Below, one piece after another: positions 11,284 to 22,517 of a DNA stretch of 64,000 nt (position 1 is the first letter of the stretch; each line of letters starts with the position of its first letter). The notes under the pieces are model-generated. The model ran no database searches and was not told the DNA's origin. It saw only the letters and a program-made list of their open reading frames with translations. A program made the translations under genes and the position numbers. Source of the DNA: Coniella vitis (taxonomy: Eukaryota > Ascomycota > Sordariomycetes > Diaporthales > Schizoparmaceae); NCBI GenBank assembly GCA_011317545.1, contig WUJK01000001.1, forward strand, positions 4,445,001 to 4,509,000, given 5' to 3'.

Positions 11284-13294
11284 TTATGTTGACCGACGTG
11301 CGATATACCCACTGTAGGGTAAAAAATCCAATCTTGTCCTCCACAGAGTTAATTGTATCGGCTGTTTTCCGGCCCCCTCAATCTTCTCGTAAAAATCCTC
11401 TGTAACCTTGTCGATGGCGTCGTTGAGTTTGGGATCGGATCGGAATTGCCATTCGTACACGGACCTCAGATCCAGGATACAAATTCCCACCACAGCCGTG
11501 ACCATGCACATGCAAATATACCAAACCACAGCCTTGTCTCGAAGACAAAGCAGCACCAACCCACCCAAGACGATCAAGAAGACGTTGACGACAGCACGGA
11601 TCGATAACACTGTCCGCGCGGCGGGAAAAGTCGTTTGAGGCTCAGGTAAGGGTGCCAAAGTGCACGACAGGATTTGTGGAATCAGCCAAGGGAGTTCCCT
11701 ATACATGACCTCGTCCCGCAGGTGACGGGGGGCTTCTCTTAATTTCTGCCGAAACTCGGAAATATTTGCCGACAGTTTGAGGTATAGGAGGAGCTTTTCA
11801 CAGAACACTTGACAATTATTGTTGTCGAGTCTGTATTGTGCTGGCATACTAGTGAGCGCCAATTGCGCTAGACGAAGATGAAAAGATGTTAGCGGAGCGC
11901 GAGAGAGAAAGGGCACAGAAGCATGTAGTTGTAGGCTTCACTGACCATACTGTTCAATCTTGTCCTCGGACAAGGAGGTGAAGCCAACGAGTCCATACAC
12001 CAAGTACATATCAAGCTGGGAACCCTTCTGCTTTGGCGTAGTCACTGAGTAGTCGATGCGGCCGTCGTCCTTGGTCAATTCACATATCAAACCGCCGTTT
12101 GCTGCCGCTTCACCCATGTCGGCAAGGCGCAGTGTGCGGGATTGCCGAGCTTCGAGTTTAGCTCTCACAGGACAGATATAGAGTGCCCAGTGGTCGAGTG
12201 GCGCCGTCCAGAGGTTGAATCGCCAGGATCTGAGCAGCTGAATGAAACGTCGAAACGGTGTCGACGAGTCCAAAGGTTTCATCACCAGCCATATCTCTCG
12301 TTTGGTGGAAGAGTCGGAGAATATGTGCTGTGCGTCGGCCTGTATACGGGGCTGTAGTACATCCTTGATGGTCTGGACGTCGTCTGTTGTAAGCTTGTCG
12401 GTGCCTTTGATCCTGTCGATAGTCATATGGACGCGCCTAATAAGATCGTAGGTTGAGTAGCCCAGTCCTTGGAACTGATTGAGGGACCCGCCATTGAGTA
12501 TGAGCCTGATGGCGCCAGTCCTCGCAGACTGTGTCATTGGATCCAGAAAGTCATTACGCAGCGACTTTTCGTGCAACTCCATGATGTCCAGAATCCCGGA
12601 TCCTTGCTTTCGTCCCACTTGGTAAGACCAACTCCTAATGAAAGAGTTGAGTGCGTTATGGGCCAGTCGGGCTTGCTCGCGGAAGTATTTCTCGCGTCGA
12701 GTCAAGAACAGCAGAAACTCAGACTCGTTTGTCGGTGGGTTTTGCGCAAGGTCTCTGGCCAAGTTCCTGGTGCATTGACGCAACTCGTGGTATAACACGG
12801 GACCGAGAGGAAATCTAGACATAAGCAGGAATGCCGTACTTGAAACACACGTCAGTTCTCAGTGGCTGGCGGAGTTCGAGGTGGATAACTTCAAATGTGC
12901 GAGGTTCATGCACGCGAGAGTTACACGATCTTACAGGTACCACTTGTAACTTTGCTCGGGTGAAAGTTGAGGAAGGTTAAGAGGGCCTGCTTCGAAGTTA
13001 TAGAAGGCCCGGAGCTTCTCCTCCAACTTGTGCCATCTGGTCCTCTATCAGTCTCAATTTCTGTGTATTGTATTGACATATAGTGGCAACATCTCAGACG
13101 ACTTACAATCTCTCACACTCTTTCTTTTCGCGCCAATCTTCCGCGAAGCTTTTAGGCCTCTTGATCCTCATAGCTCTAACAAGAGCCAAGGCTTCTTGGG
13201 TAAGAAGGAGTGGAATATTGTGAGGGCAGTGCTCTGAGTTCGGTTTTTGCAAGATGGCGAGTCTAGATGTGAATGCATTGAACAGTTGATTCAT
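11284..13294 (-). CDS. Membrane protein with possible LRAT/NlpC-P60-type His/Cys pair (four exons)
   Basis: Exons 13294-13107, 13042-12935, 12838-11946 and 11867-11284 join in frame to 590 residues. Introns have donors GTAAGT, GTAAGA and GTCAGT; the second and third have clear CTGAC or CTAAC branch sites. No family name is recognised. Two motifs stand out: DHWALYI with His at about residue 315, and NNNCQVF with Cys at about 415. This order, spacing (about 100 residues) and local context resemble the catalytic His and Cys of LRAT-like permuted papain folds. Two transmembrane segments follow (VVNVFLIVLGGLVLLCL and VVWYICMCMVTAVVGICIL), so the protein would be tail-anchored in a membrane. Acyltransferase or peptidase activity is inference only. 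The first two exons rest on splice signals alone. Confidence 0.65.
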
Positions 13295-15102
13295 TTGTTC
13301 CCCTTCAAATATTCGGGCTATGGATCCGATAAACAGGTCACATTACCACCATCGTAGTTGGCCAACACAGCAGACTGCGCCTGCTCACTGCAGTCATCGG
13401 CTTGCTGTGTGCTACCCTGTGGAGCTTACACGAATATTTTGATTGGGCAAGGGTACGCGTGCGTTATTTCGAGTTTCCAAAACAAAGTCCATAACATCTA
13501 ATCATGCCATTGATATCGATCCAAAAGACTGGTTTTCAGCTGTGCGGAAACTGCCTCTTTTTTTTGGGTTGGCCCTTGGGGGCAACGCCGTATTCCACCT
13601 GGTAGTAGCGCCATTGGATTGTGGCTGTACTACGTATTGAGAGTTTTGGCAAGGCAGGATTGGCTTCAATTCACCACATCATTGTCACCACTCCCGAGAT
13701 ATTTATCTGCATGAGATTTGATCCAGTCGTCAAGTAAACACTCAGAGCGCCTGCTACCAAGCTAGCTTAGCCATAAATACCTATCAAGAATGTATTGATG
13801 CCTTGGGTCCAAGTTTGAATTTCCGAACAGAAGAGTAAAATAGCGGCAGGTCAGAGCATTGCAATGTCCAATAGAGATGTAGGTATGTGTTGATAAACTT
13901 ACCCTGTGCCAAATTACCACTAACAATCTCAGAATATTGACAACAAGAATATCATGAATTAGCAGTTTGTAGCATGTCTAGTCGCTCCATGCGAGACTCA
14001 GAACCTATGTATTTGGGACAAGGCCGATGAGGACCTATCAACACATGGGGTTGTATGGAATACGCCTTGACTATTGCCCTTTCGGTAGTTTACTCATGCC
14101 AGTTGATAATATTGTGTGCTGCAATCCTCTAGGCTGGACTTCTCATCAAGGCCGAATTCCGATGGCAACTTTGTTCCTCAACACTAATAAGTAATAAGTA
14201 CTCATCATTTTGGGAGTCCCCCGGGTAGACCAATGACGGGACAGAGCCGAGCGGAATACGCGTATTCGCACTACGCACTACTCTTATACGCGAACCCTGC
14301 TCATTGTCTTTACGCCGTACAACACTGCCACAATTCTTGGCCGTTATGGAGTTCAAACACTCCATCAGTCGCTTACATGGTATATTGTCGATACACAATA
14401 CGAGGAACTCTTTGAAATCGAATGTGCATTCCTTGGAGAAGCATTTCTCCATCATTATGACCCTGGATGTAACCAGACTCTCGGTTGCATTACGAGTGGA
14501 AGCATACGCCGTCCATCCGGAGTGAGGCTCAAGAACATCTCAAAGTGTACATCGATATTAGGACTAAAACATGAAAGAAGATATTGTTTAGTCCACTGAG
14601 ACTTGCTGTCAATTCAAGATATCTGTCTAACGTATTGCATACCGTATACGTGCCATCCGTGCCTTCAAGTGCCAGCACGAAGCCAAGCAACTGTTCACAT
14701 ACATGCTATGTATACTATGTAAGCGTGGGTCACAAAGGAATACGCGTATAATGGTAGAGCCAAGACCTACTAACTAGCCTCGCGTTGATACTTCTGAATA
14801 TGGCTTATTGGGTGGAAGGAGAGAAGGATTAATTGATGGACGCAAGAGATATCCTATATAAGGACGTAACCCAGGTTAGCACTTGAGTTGTGAACATGTA
14901 TCGAACTACACGGCCAAGCCCATTTAAAGCCAACAATTGTCACTCAATATTCAATTGTTATCAAGTCAAACCGGCGACTTCTTCAACGCGGACGTACTGC
15001 CAACAACAGAGAAAGACTGCTTGTACCAGCAAAGATCTTGGATTGATTACTTTTTGGCTCCTCAGCCTGGATATTTACAGCAATAGGCCCGATTTTAACA
15101 GC
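13295..15102. other. AT-rich intergenic interval
   Basis: Eighteen hundred bases between divergent genes. Open frames are short and show no domain or splice logic. A partial copy of the TACTATGTA element is at 14713-14721 and a TATA box is at 14855. I see no transposon ends or RNA gene. Confidence 0.5.
14855..14862 (+). promoter_or_regulatory. TATA box of the RTA1 gene
   Basis: TATATAAG lies 241 bp before the chosen ATG at 15103. It is only 34 bp before an in-frame ATG at 14896, which would leave almost no leader. This argues for the downstream start. Confidence 0.45.
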
Positions 15103-16113
15103 ATGCCGACACTCCAAACCTACCATGGCTACCCCTTGTGGGAGTACGTCCCAAGCTTACCGGCGGCCATCATCTTTGCGATGCTATTCGGCTTAGCCAC
15201 AATATACCACGTATATCTAGCATCACGACAGCGAATGTGGTTCTGCTTGCCATTCATCATTGGCGGTCTCTGTACGTACACGAGCCTAGGTTATCATTGC
15301 TCCCAATGAAAGGTCAGCCACCTCAAGAATGGTTGAATCTCCTGGCGCCAACTCCCCAACTAACAAGACACCAACCAAAAACCAACAGGCGAAACAATCG
15401 GCTACATAGGCCGTTCCTTGGCCTACAACGCCACAGGCCAACTCAACCCGTATATCATCCAATCCGTCCTCCTCCTCATCGCCCCGGTCCTCTTCGCCGC
15501 CACCCTCTACATGACCCTCAGCCGCATCATCGTGGCCGTCGACGGCGCCGACTGCAGCCTCATCCCCACGCGCTGGCTGACCCGCATTTTCGTCTTTTGC
15601 GACTGCTTCAGCTTCCTCATCCAGTCCAGCGGCGCCGGCCTGCTCGTCAAAGGCAGCGACGCAAGCAGCGCGCAAACAGGCGAAAACATCATCATTGCCG
15701 GCCTCATCTTCCAAGTCCTCATGTTTGGCGTCTTCATCGCCGCCACGCTGGTGTTCAACGTCCGCTTCAAGCGCATCACGGATGCTGCGTACTTCTCCCG
15801 TGGTGGTGGTGGTGGGGGGGAGGCGCGAATCACAGGAGGCGCGGCTGGTGTGCCCTGGCAAGGCTTGCTCCACATGCTGTACACGACGTCTGTGTTTGTC
15901 ATTGTGCGGAATATCGTGCGGACGGCTGAGTATGCGATGGGCCAGACGGGGTACTTGCTTCGCCATGAGTGGACCATTTATGTGTTTGATGGGTGCTTGA
16001 TGTTGGCGACGATGGTGGTGTTTGCGTGGAAGTATCCGAACCAGGTCAAGAGATGGCGGGTAACGAGCATGGTTGACACGGAGTTGGCGCATATTACGAG
16101 CAGTCCGAAGTAG
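15103..16113 (+). CDS. RTA1-like multi-pass membrane protein
   Basis: Two exons, 15103-15271 and 15389-16113, give 297 residues. The intron has donor GTACGT and acceptor AACAG and joins FIIGGLC to ETIGYIGRSLAYN. This junction reproduces the RTA1 family pattern in the second and third membrane segments. Seven hydrophobic segments can be traced, with the family-typical DxxSFLIQSSGAGLL region near residue 140. RTA1-type proteins (yeast Rta1, Rsb1, Rtm1) are plasma-membrane or ER proteins linked to lipid stress and toxic compound tolerance. The exact substrate is unknown for most fungal paralogues. A glycine run in the loop after SRG comes from a GGTGGT repeat. The frame is open upstream to an ATG at 14896, but position 15103 fits the family N-terminus. 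Confidence 0.85.
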
Positions 16114-18417
16114 AGGGTGCTGACGGTGGCTTTGATCCATGATTGGTATTCAAAGAGAGTGTGTAATACGGTTATCTAAAAGGTTTCGGTGATGGTAAAG
16201 GAGGGTTGAGCATCGACTATATCTGAGATGGCAAGCATCGATAGGAGGAAATATTAGAGTCTGTGAAACCAAGCACGCGAGACGCTGCCCATCATATCTA
16301 CACCAGAATTTGCAATGATCCTTGCTCTTTGCCTTTTGGTCGTCATTCGAAGTGAGCACACAATGAGCAAAGTCCATTGTTATGCTTTCAGCCGGTGTAT
16401 ATGACTCTGAGAACGGTAACTTATGGCTATGTCTGCGTTCGTGACCACACATTGCAACCCCAAGGAAGCCCTTGAAAAGCATGAGAGTCATGAGAAATGC
16501 TCCTATCAATCGCTCCGTGATGCCTCAGTAGAGCAGAGTGGAACATACCTAGGTGCAATGGCTGTTGCGTAGCCACGCAGCTCTCGAGTGCGGCTTAGAA
16601 TACTTCAATTTGCTCCCAACAAACAGCTCCAGTTGCCATTGAGCAACAGCAGACATGCACCTTCTCGAACTTATATTCACCTTCCTAGTGAAGATCGCTA
16701 CAGTGCTTCATAACTCGTTGATGTTCACTCTACCAGAGTCGTGCCACTGTTTGATTGAGGTTCCGCTTTAGCTTTACCCGTCTCGAGGAATCACTCGCTC
16801 AATGCTTCGATTCCAGGCAAATTTTCTGAAGTCAACCATCCACACTCTTTTTTCTACCTCAGAAAGTTTCCATCATTCGAGCGTAACGAGCTCAAAGACA
16901 CTCTCCCTAAAGCTCCAAAGTCTCAGTCTACGAGCCGTGTAGATATGCTTGAGAACCATGCCATGTCGACCACACAGTAGTAGCCTGGGTGGAATATCCC
17001 CACCATTAGACTCATGTATTTCTACGGTATCTGCAGCCACGCCTAAGGCTGTGCTGAAGTGTGTTTTAAGCTTGCAAGGCCCAGTGCTCATATTCAGCTT
17101 CTCTCAACAGTCCTGGTGGACTTGACGACAAATCAAAGGAGGGGAAAACCTTGACAGTGCCTGCATTGGAAAATATGGCCCTGTGGCATAAACAGTGCCG
17201 CGAGATTGTGAAACCAATCCCTTGTCCTAACTTCCAGGCCATCTCGTCCGTTTGCTACTTGTAGACCTGGCCTTAGCTCATTAGGTCAGGAGAGAAGAGT
17301 CAAATAGATAAGGAACAATGTTGAACAGTGGCCTAGTTGATGCGAACTCTACCACGATAGATAAATCTAAAGAGCCACCAATAGACTACTTGTGAACGGT
17401 AATAGTAGTAGAATGGTTGGTTATCAACACTCCCGCGCGCAAGGAAAAAGATAACATCTTGATATGCAAGTTGATGAGATGAAGGTTAAAACCAAGATGA
17501 GACTGGCGTACAGGTTCTCGACGTCTCGCCCGAGCTAGCACCTGAGGTGCCAGTACTATCATACCCAGCAGCTGTTCATGGGTAGCATGCATATGGAGTA
17601 CGGCTCCTTAGGAACGGGTGACATTCCAGAGGAGGTTTTGCATACAGTTCGAAGTCTAAATCCTCTCAAGGCGGTCGTCGCAAATTCTTGATATATGCCA
17701 ACAGGAAAAAAAGAGTACAAAGCAATCACCAGAGGTCCTGGCTGATATGGAGAGCTGGATCTTTTGGCAGGACAATGCTGTATCCTGTTTACTTGTGATA
17801 TCGCTAGCAGCAGTTCTTTGGTCATATGATCGCGGCATTCCTTGCTCATCCAGATTCATCATCACGGATCATTCAACTTCCACTACAAGGGTTTCAAAGG
17901 ACTGTACCGAAACTAGAGGTGAAGGCTTCGGTTGAACCCAATTTCTAGAGGGAGTATAGCATCTGGCAACTGCGATATGAGACCATCTGATCTATTTCGC
18001 TTGTACGGACTCGTGCTCGGCCTTCTGATTGAACATATTTTCCAGAAAAGCATATGGATCGATACGCAAGGGCGTTTCCAAACTCTGAATGACGCCATGG
18101 GATGATTGTCTGATGTCAAGTTTCAGATGAAGCATCAGGAAAGCTTGTTACGGTCCAATTGAGGAAATGCCAGTGCGTGTCGCAGACTGACATGTAGCCA
18201 AGGCTGCCAAGGTAAACAATCTTGGTTCCAGGCTCATCAAGTCAGTATATTATAACAATACAGCAGCACGTTCTGGTCCATCAGCACAATTCTCCTTCTT
18301 GGCATCCCTCTACTTACACTTCCTACCAATCAACGTCTACCGGCTAGACCTAATCTTAATAATACCTATTTTCTACCAATATCGCTTTTTAATATTCTCC
18401 ATCAGCCAAAAAAGAAA
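16114..18417. other. Intergenic interval
   Basis: This 2.3-kb stretch lies between RTA1 and the small secreted protein gene, both on the plus strand. A minus-strand frame at about 16150-16491 codes a Cys-containing peptide but has no supported start context or homology. Nothing else is convincing. Confidence 0.5.
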
Positions 18418-18878
18418 ATGCGTGTCTCGGCTACCTTCGCTTCCTTGACAGCACTGTTCATGAGCACTGCCGTCCTCGCCAACGACGGCACTGCTGCTCA
18501 AGTTGCCAGACAAGTTGAAACAGATGTCCAAGCACGCAATGTTGCGCCGCCCGCGCTGCTTTCGCTCACCTCCGTTCCACGTGACGTTGAGACAGCTACA
18601 GCTCTGAAGGAGAGTGAGTACTTACTTGTCCTTGCAACTCCTCCGCTCTCCTGTTTGATAGCGCTAGAGCTGACCACCACGATTCTCAAGTTGCTCCAGA
18701 TGCTGCAGTTGTTAGACGTAAGGGCAAGGGCAAGGGCAAGGGCAAGGGTAAAGGCGCGGGCGCGGCCAAGGGCAAGGGCGCAGCCGCAGGAGCAGCCGCT
18801 GGCGCAGCCGCTGGCGCAGATGCTGCCGACGCCAAGAAGATGAGGTCTCGTGGTGTTCTGGCCAACATGAAGTGGTGA
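18418..18878 (+). CDS. Small secreted Lys/Gly/Ala-rich protein with dibasic cleavage site
   Basis: Two exons, 18418-18613 and 18691-18878, give 127 residues. The 77-nt intron has donor GTGAGT, branch GCTGACC and acceptor TCAAG. Residues 1-21 (MRVSATFASLTALFMSTAVLA) form a good signal peptide, truncated here by one letter for display: MRVSATFASLTALFMSTAVL plus Ala. A pro-like region follows, then VVRR at 72-75, a Kex2-type dibasic site. The rest (76-127) opens with six Lys-Gly pairs, then AAKGKG and three GAAA blocks, and ends in MRSRGVLANMKW. There are no cysteines. The mature peptide would be strongly basic and disordered. No family is recognised; effector, antimicrobial or wall-associated peptide are possible. 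Other acceptors in the same 80 bp exist, so the central few residues are uncertain. Confidence 0.6.
18720..18830 (+). repeat. AAGGGC and GCAGCCGCTGGC coding repeats
   Basis: Short tandem repeats inside the second exon of the secreted protein code Lys-Gly pairs and Gly-Ala-Ala-Ala blocks. Copy number is likely to vary between isolates. Confidence 0.85.
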
Positions 18879-19138
18879 TGAAAGAAAAACCAAGGTGACC
18901 GAGAAGATTCTCATGGTGACGCATGTGCTTGTGTGAAAACAGATAATGAAGTCTTTTCAGAGTATAATTTATTTAGGATCTATATTGAGGTTAATGTCGA
19001 TATCTTTTCCAAAGGTTGTTGTGGGGGTTTCCTTTCTCTTTTTGGTGAAAACAAGATCATAAACACAACTACACAGGTAATGGCTCTATAATCTCAGCTA
19101 CCATGCCTAAATACACACGTGTACCCTATCACCCCACA

Positions 19139-19591
19139 TCAAGCATCTACCGACGTGACCAATCCCACCCGAGTCCTCTTTCCAAACGACTTGTACGACC
19201 AGCCCCATATCCAAGGAACAACCACGACATAGCCTTCATCCGTCTCGCCAATTGCGCCAAGAAGTTCTTCTTCTTCGTCATATATCCATAGATAAGCCCC
19301 TTGCGCATCGCTCATATCCGCAGCAATGGCCAAAACTTCTTCCTCAGGCTCGAAACTCTCATACTCGACGTGCTCGATCCATTCGATATTGATGTCTTCT
19401 TGTTGTAGCTTTCGAACGTGGTTCTTAAAGTCAGCTATTGTTGACATGAATGTTGGACCTCCTCTCAAAAGACAAATAGAGTCAACATGTACCTGTTCGG
19501 CGCATATCTTTTGAACTTGGTGGTCAATCGCTGGGTCGGATTCCACCGATTTCGGAGAGTCTGGGCGAAGGTCTTTGTCCATCAAGTCCAT
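19139..19591 (-). CDS. Uncharacterised acidic 150-residue protein
   Basis: Open frame from the ATG at 19591 to a TGA at 19139. The sequence has amphipathic helices and an acidic middle (EYESFEPEEEVLAIAADMSD), then YLWIYDEEEELLGAIGETDE and a Trp-rich segment, PWIWGWSY. No signal peptide, membrane segment or recognised domain is present. The composition is protein-like and not repetitive, which argues for a real gene. A longer version with an upstream exon cannot be excluded, since a TGCTAG acceptor-like site lies just before the ATG. Confidence 0.45.
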   Translation of the reverse strand: MDLMDKDLRPDSPKSVESDPAIDHQVQKICAEQVHVDSICLLRGGPTFMSTIADFKNHVRKLQQEDINIEWIEHVEYESFEPEEEVLAIAADMSDAQGAYLWIYDEEEELLGAIGETDEGYVVVVPWIWGWSYKSFGKRTRVGLVTSVDA

Positions 19592-20331
19592 TCCCTAGCA
19601 GGCTCCAAGCCACCACACCACTGGATCCTATTTAAGCTGAATAGTCTAGATATACTCGTATACAGGACGCGAGAATAGAAAGGCAGTGTTCACAACTATA
19701 TGCATATCCATGCTAGAAGCAAGTTGTAACTTGACCCATCTTGGGGGATTTCCCTCAAACTTTTTTTTTTTTGGCTGACCATCAAATGCCAGCGCATGTG
19801 GCATGCAGGAAAAGTGGATTTGATGCTCCATGCGTATTTGTTAGTGTTATTGCTGCCCTAGGAACTTCAGGACTCTTTCAAATTACGGTGGGTTGTGTAC
19901 GCGGAGACTTAAATCATCAAGGAGTTCACCAATTGCAACTTCTGGAGCGTCATTTGATAGTTGACTCTGGTTTCAAGATCATAAAATAACTCAATCTCAG
20001 CTTGAATGATATCAAGGTGGAATGCAGGGTTGAAATGGGGGGGGGGGGGTTAGAAAAAGGAAAGAGAAGAGAAGAGTAAAAAAGAAGAGATAGAAAAGAA
20101 AGGAAAAAAGAAGGTATATCACAACATGTGTGATAAGCAGCGGGAATCCCTCCTGCAGACTTGATAGATAAAGGAAAGCACTTCATGAGAATGAAGAAAG
20201 TCATCAAAAATTGACCCGAGTGGCGAAACAGTTCAAGAACACAGAAAGAAAACCCCTGTTAGTTGCCCAAAGACTACAATTCACACTCAAGGGTCAGCCA
20301 TTCTGCTCATCAAACCTAACTTTCATCAACA
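19592..20331. other. Intergenic interval with G-run
   Basis: Seven hundred bases between two minus-strand genes. It contains a run of 13 G near 20037-20049 followed by an A/G-rich stretch to about 20110. No gene is seen. Confidence 0.55.
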
Positions 20332-21573
20332 TCATGGACTCTGATTTGCTCTCTTCCTTCCAAGCAACTTCCCAAAAATTCGCTTCTTCCCAGGGCTAGA
20401 AGGCGCACCCTCTTCCACACTGCCTCTCCGCTCCTGCGTCTTACTCGAACCCGCATCCACGCTCTCGGACTGTGACGGCTTGCTCAGCTTGCAATTCTCA
20501 TTTCGCGCCCTCCACAGCAAACCAAGCAGACTTGCAACAATCAACGCTTCAAGCTCGGGCTCTAGATCATCCTGAAGCAGCAGCGCGCCCTCGGTATAGG
20601 GTTGGGAAAAGCAGAATCCCAAGCCCACATTATGGTAGATGGCTCGAATGAGATGGTCATTGGCCTCTTCAGTCGCTGAGAAAGGCGGAGCAACACCATC
20701 TTTATAAGCACTGTCTTGTGGTGAGCATTGCTCTGTATCTGATATAACCGCTGCTGCTGATGGTGGCTGTGGTGATGGTACCGCTATGCCAGAGGGTATC
20801 TCAACGAGTGTGTAGCGAAGCATGCCTTGTTCGACGGGGTGAATCTGCCACTGCAGGGTGCGCTCGTCGCCCAGCAGACTCGGCACGGTAAAGGTAAACC
20901 ATGGGTTCCGAGTCGAAGCGTACCGCGAGACCGTATGGGCGATGGGGAACGATGTACGGAGACGGATTTCGGCTGTTGTTGAGCGCGGTGTCATATGGCA
21001 GGCCACAGCGCCGTCTTGACCGTTGAGCGCAGTGTGGTCAACAGTCGGCGGAATGACGAGCTCAACCTCTGCACCGCCGCCAGAGATGCTCCTCCGTTGC
21101 ACCGTTGCCGTGGTCGTGGTGGTGGTCGTGAGCTCGGACAAGCTGCTCTTTCGCCTGGTGTGGCCCAATCCCGGTCCGCCGGAGAGAGACGTCTTCCTCG
21201 CTTCAGGAGGCTCGAAGTCAACGAGGTAAGAGACAACGCTGGGGCCGCGCCCGTCGCCGTTTGGCTTTTGCATGAGGCCAAACCTCGTCTTGAACTTGCT
21301 GCCGCCGACGGGCTCATCCTGGATGGCGCTGTTGAAGTCCTCGGTAAAGTCGTAGAGGGGCAGATGGGTGACCTTGTTGTTGTGACTGGGGATGTAGAGG
21401 GCGCGATGGGTGAGTCGCGGCGGCGTAGGCCGCAACTTACGGCCTAGCAGGGCTTCATATCGGTCTGATGATGGAAGACCGCTGTCGATGTTGAAGCTGC
21501 GCGCCAAGGAGTGCGAGCGTCGGTCTAGGGTGTTGGAGGATGATACAATTGCTAGTGCGTGTACTGTACCCAT
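20332..21573 (-). CDS. Uncharacterised conserved-looking fungal protein, 413 residues
   Basis: Single exon. The ATG at 21573 (MGTVHALAIVSSSNTLDRRS) is the first in the frame; the frame stays open upstream only through non-ATG codons. There is no signal peptide. A short hydrophobic stretch near the C-terminus (EALIVASLLGLLWRARNE) could be amphipathic or a membrane helix. A polythreonine tract sits in the middle. The protein ends in a basic tail, KKRIFGKLLGRKR, which could be a nuclear or membrane-binding signal. The core (NPWFTFTVPSLLGDERTLQW, then WQIHPVEQGMLRYTLVEI) looks like a beta-rich fold. Function is not recognised. Confidence 0.6.
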   Translation of the reverse strand: MGTVHALAIVSSSNTLDRRSHSLARSFNIDSGLPSSDRYEALLGRKLRPTPPRLTHRALYIPSHNNKVTHLPLYDFTEDFNSAIQDEPVGGSKFKTRFGLMQKPNGDGRGPSVVSYLVDFEPPEARKTSLSGGPGLGHTRRKSSLSELTTTTTTTATVQRRSISGGGAEVELVIPPTVDHTALNGQDGAVACHMTPRSTTAEIRLRTSFPIAHTVSRYASTRNPWFTFTVPSLLGDERTLQWQIHPVEQGMLRYTLVEIPSGIAVPSPQPPSAAAVISDTEQCSPQDSAYKDGVAPPFSATEEANDHLIRAIYHNVGLGFCFSQPYTEGALLLQDDLEPELEALIVASLLGLLWRARNENCKLSKPSQSESVDAGSSKTQERRGSVEEGAPSSPGKKRIFGKLLGRKRANQSP

Positions 21574-21980
21574 CGTCCCGCGGTATTTGTGGTTGTAAAT
21601 TATGAGACTGTATGGATGCAAGGCTGGCCAGCAGGTCTGAACGACCAGTTTCTGTTGCCAAACATGAACTGTCGTTGGCTTCACCTTGAAACGAAGTGAA
21701 TCAGGTCGGACCGTGAGAGCCTCGCTGACATGTTTATGTAGTCGTCATCACCAGATTAACACGTGCCGCCGGTGGTGTGTGTGGCTTGATTACGCCCGCC
21801 CGGTGTGGTGAGGAGAGGGGCTATACTCATGTGCATCAACGTTGATGTCTGATTGGCCTATATGCTCCCCCTAATCAGGGCTGCGAGTTAGTTCTCCAAT
21901 CGAGGAGTTGAATCGAAGGCAGCAGTATCATAAAAGTCCATTTCATAGCAAAGAGGCTGCCCATCCTCTCCAAACTCCTT
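21574..21980. other. Short intergenic interval
   Basis: Four hundred bases between two minus-strand genes. This is the upstream region of the 413-residue protein and the 3' region of the DUF4267-like gene. Nothing specific is seen. Confidence 0.55.
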
Positions 21981-22517
21981 TCAGTAATGAAGGGCATGAA
22001 AAGCGACGCGCTCTCCATATGCCCTGAAAGCCCTCCAGCCTGCCCAGCTGCCGAGGCCGACAAAGGCGAACCAGTGGCCCCAAGCCTTGTGCCTCTTGTC
22101 TTTTCCGCCATGGTACCAGACTATGATTCCATCCCCGAGACCCGCCAGCGCCAACACGCCGCTCACAATGGTGACGCCAGCAGCGTTGCCTTCGTACTCG
22201 AGGCCCAGCAGGATGAGACCGTAGGTGAGCTCGCGCAAGCCCTTGAGATAGACCAACGGCGAGATGTGGCCGGTCGGCTCGCCGTGGTCTTTGTGGTCGG
22301 GTGCAGGCCGCGGCACGGCGGGAGCAGCTTCGAGCGGCAGGCCAAAGCGGGCATATTCCTGGCGCGGACGCAAGAGAGCGTGCAGACCGAGGCCCACGCT
22401 GCTAAGGCCAATCACGTAGGCGGTGATGGGAGAGTAGGCGCCTCCAGTCTGCATTGTGGGCGAGTTGTGGATGGACAAGAGGATGGGACTATAAGGTTGA
22501 AGTTCGCAAGTGTACAT
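21981..22517 (-). CDS. DUF4267-like small integral membrane protein
   Basis: Single exon of 178 residues from the ATG at 22517; an alternative ATG at 22454 (MQTGGAYSPITAYVIG) gives 157 residues and may be the true start. Four hydrophobic segments are visible: AYVIGLSSVGLGLHALLRP, ELTYGLILLGLEYEGNAAG, VTIVSGVLALAGLGDGIIVW and HWFAFVGLGSWAGWRAF. The pattern of an early RP-rich loop, LKGLRELTYGL and a final GWRA helix matches the fungal DUF4267 family of unknown function. The plus-strand open frame over the same bases is a shadow. Confidence 0.7.
   Translation of the reverse strand: MYTCELQPYSPILLSIHNSPTMQTGGAYSPITAYVIGLSSVGLGLHALLRPRQEYARFGLPLEAAPAVPRPAPDHKDHGEPTGHISPLVYLKGLRELTYGLILLGLEYEGNAAGVTIVSGVLALAGLGDGIIVWYHGGKDKRHKAWGHWFAFVGLGSWAGWRAFRAYGERVAFHALHY

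Noticed and set aside
14896..15102. 69-residue N-terminal extension of the RTA1 protein
   Set aside because: The TATA box is only 34 bp upstream of that ATG, and the family begins near the first membrane helix.
16150..16491. Minus-strand Cys-containing peptide frame, possible small secreted protein
   Set aside because: The N-terminus is a weak signal peptide, upstream splice attempts hit a stop, and no cysteine pattern is recognised.
21574..21684. Extension of the 413-residue protein upstream of 21573
   Set aside because: The frame is open but has no ATG; the extra sequence does not look like protein.
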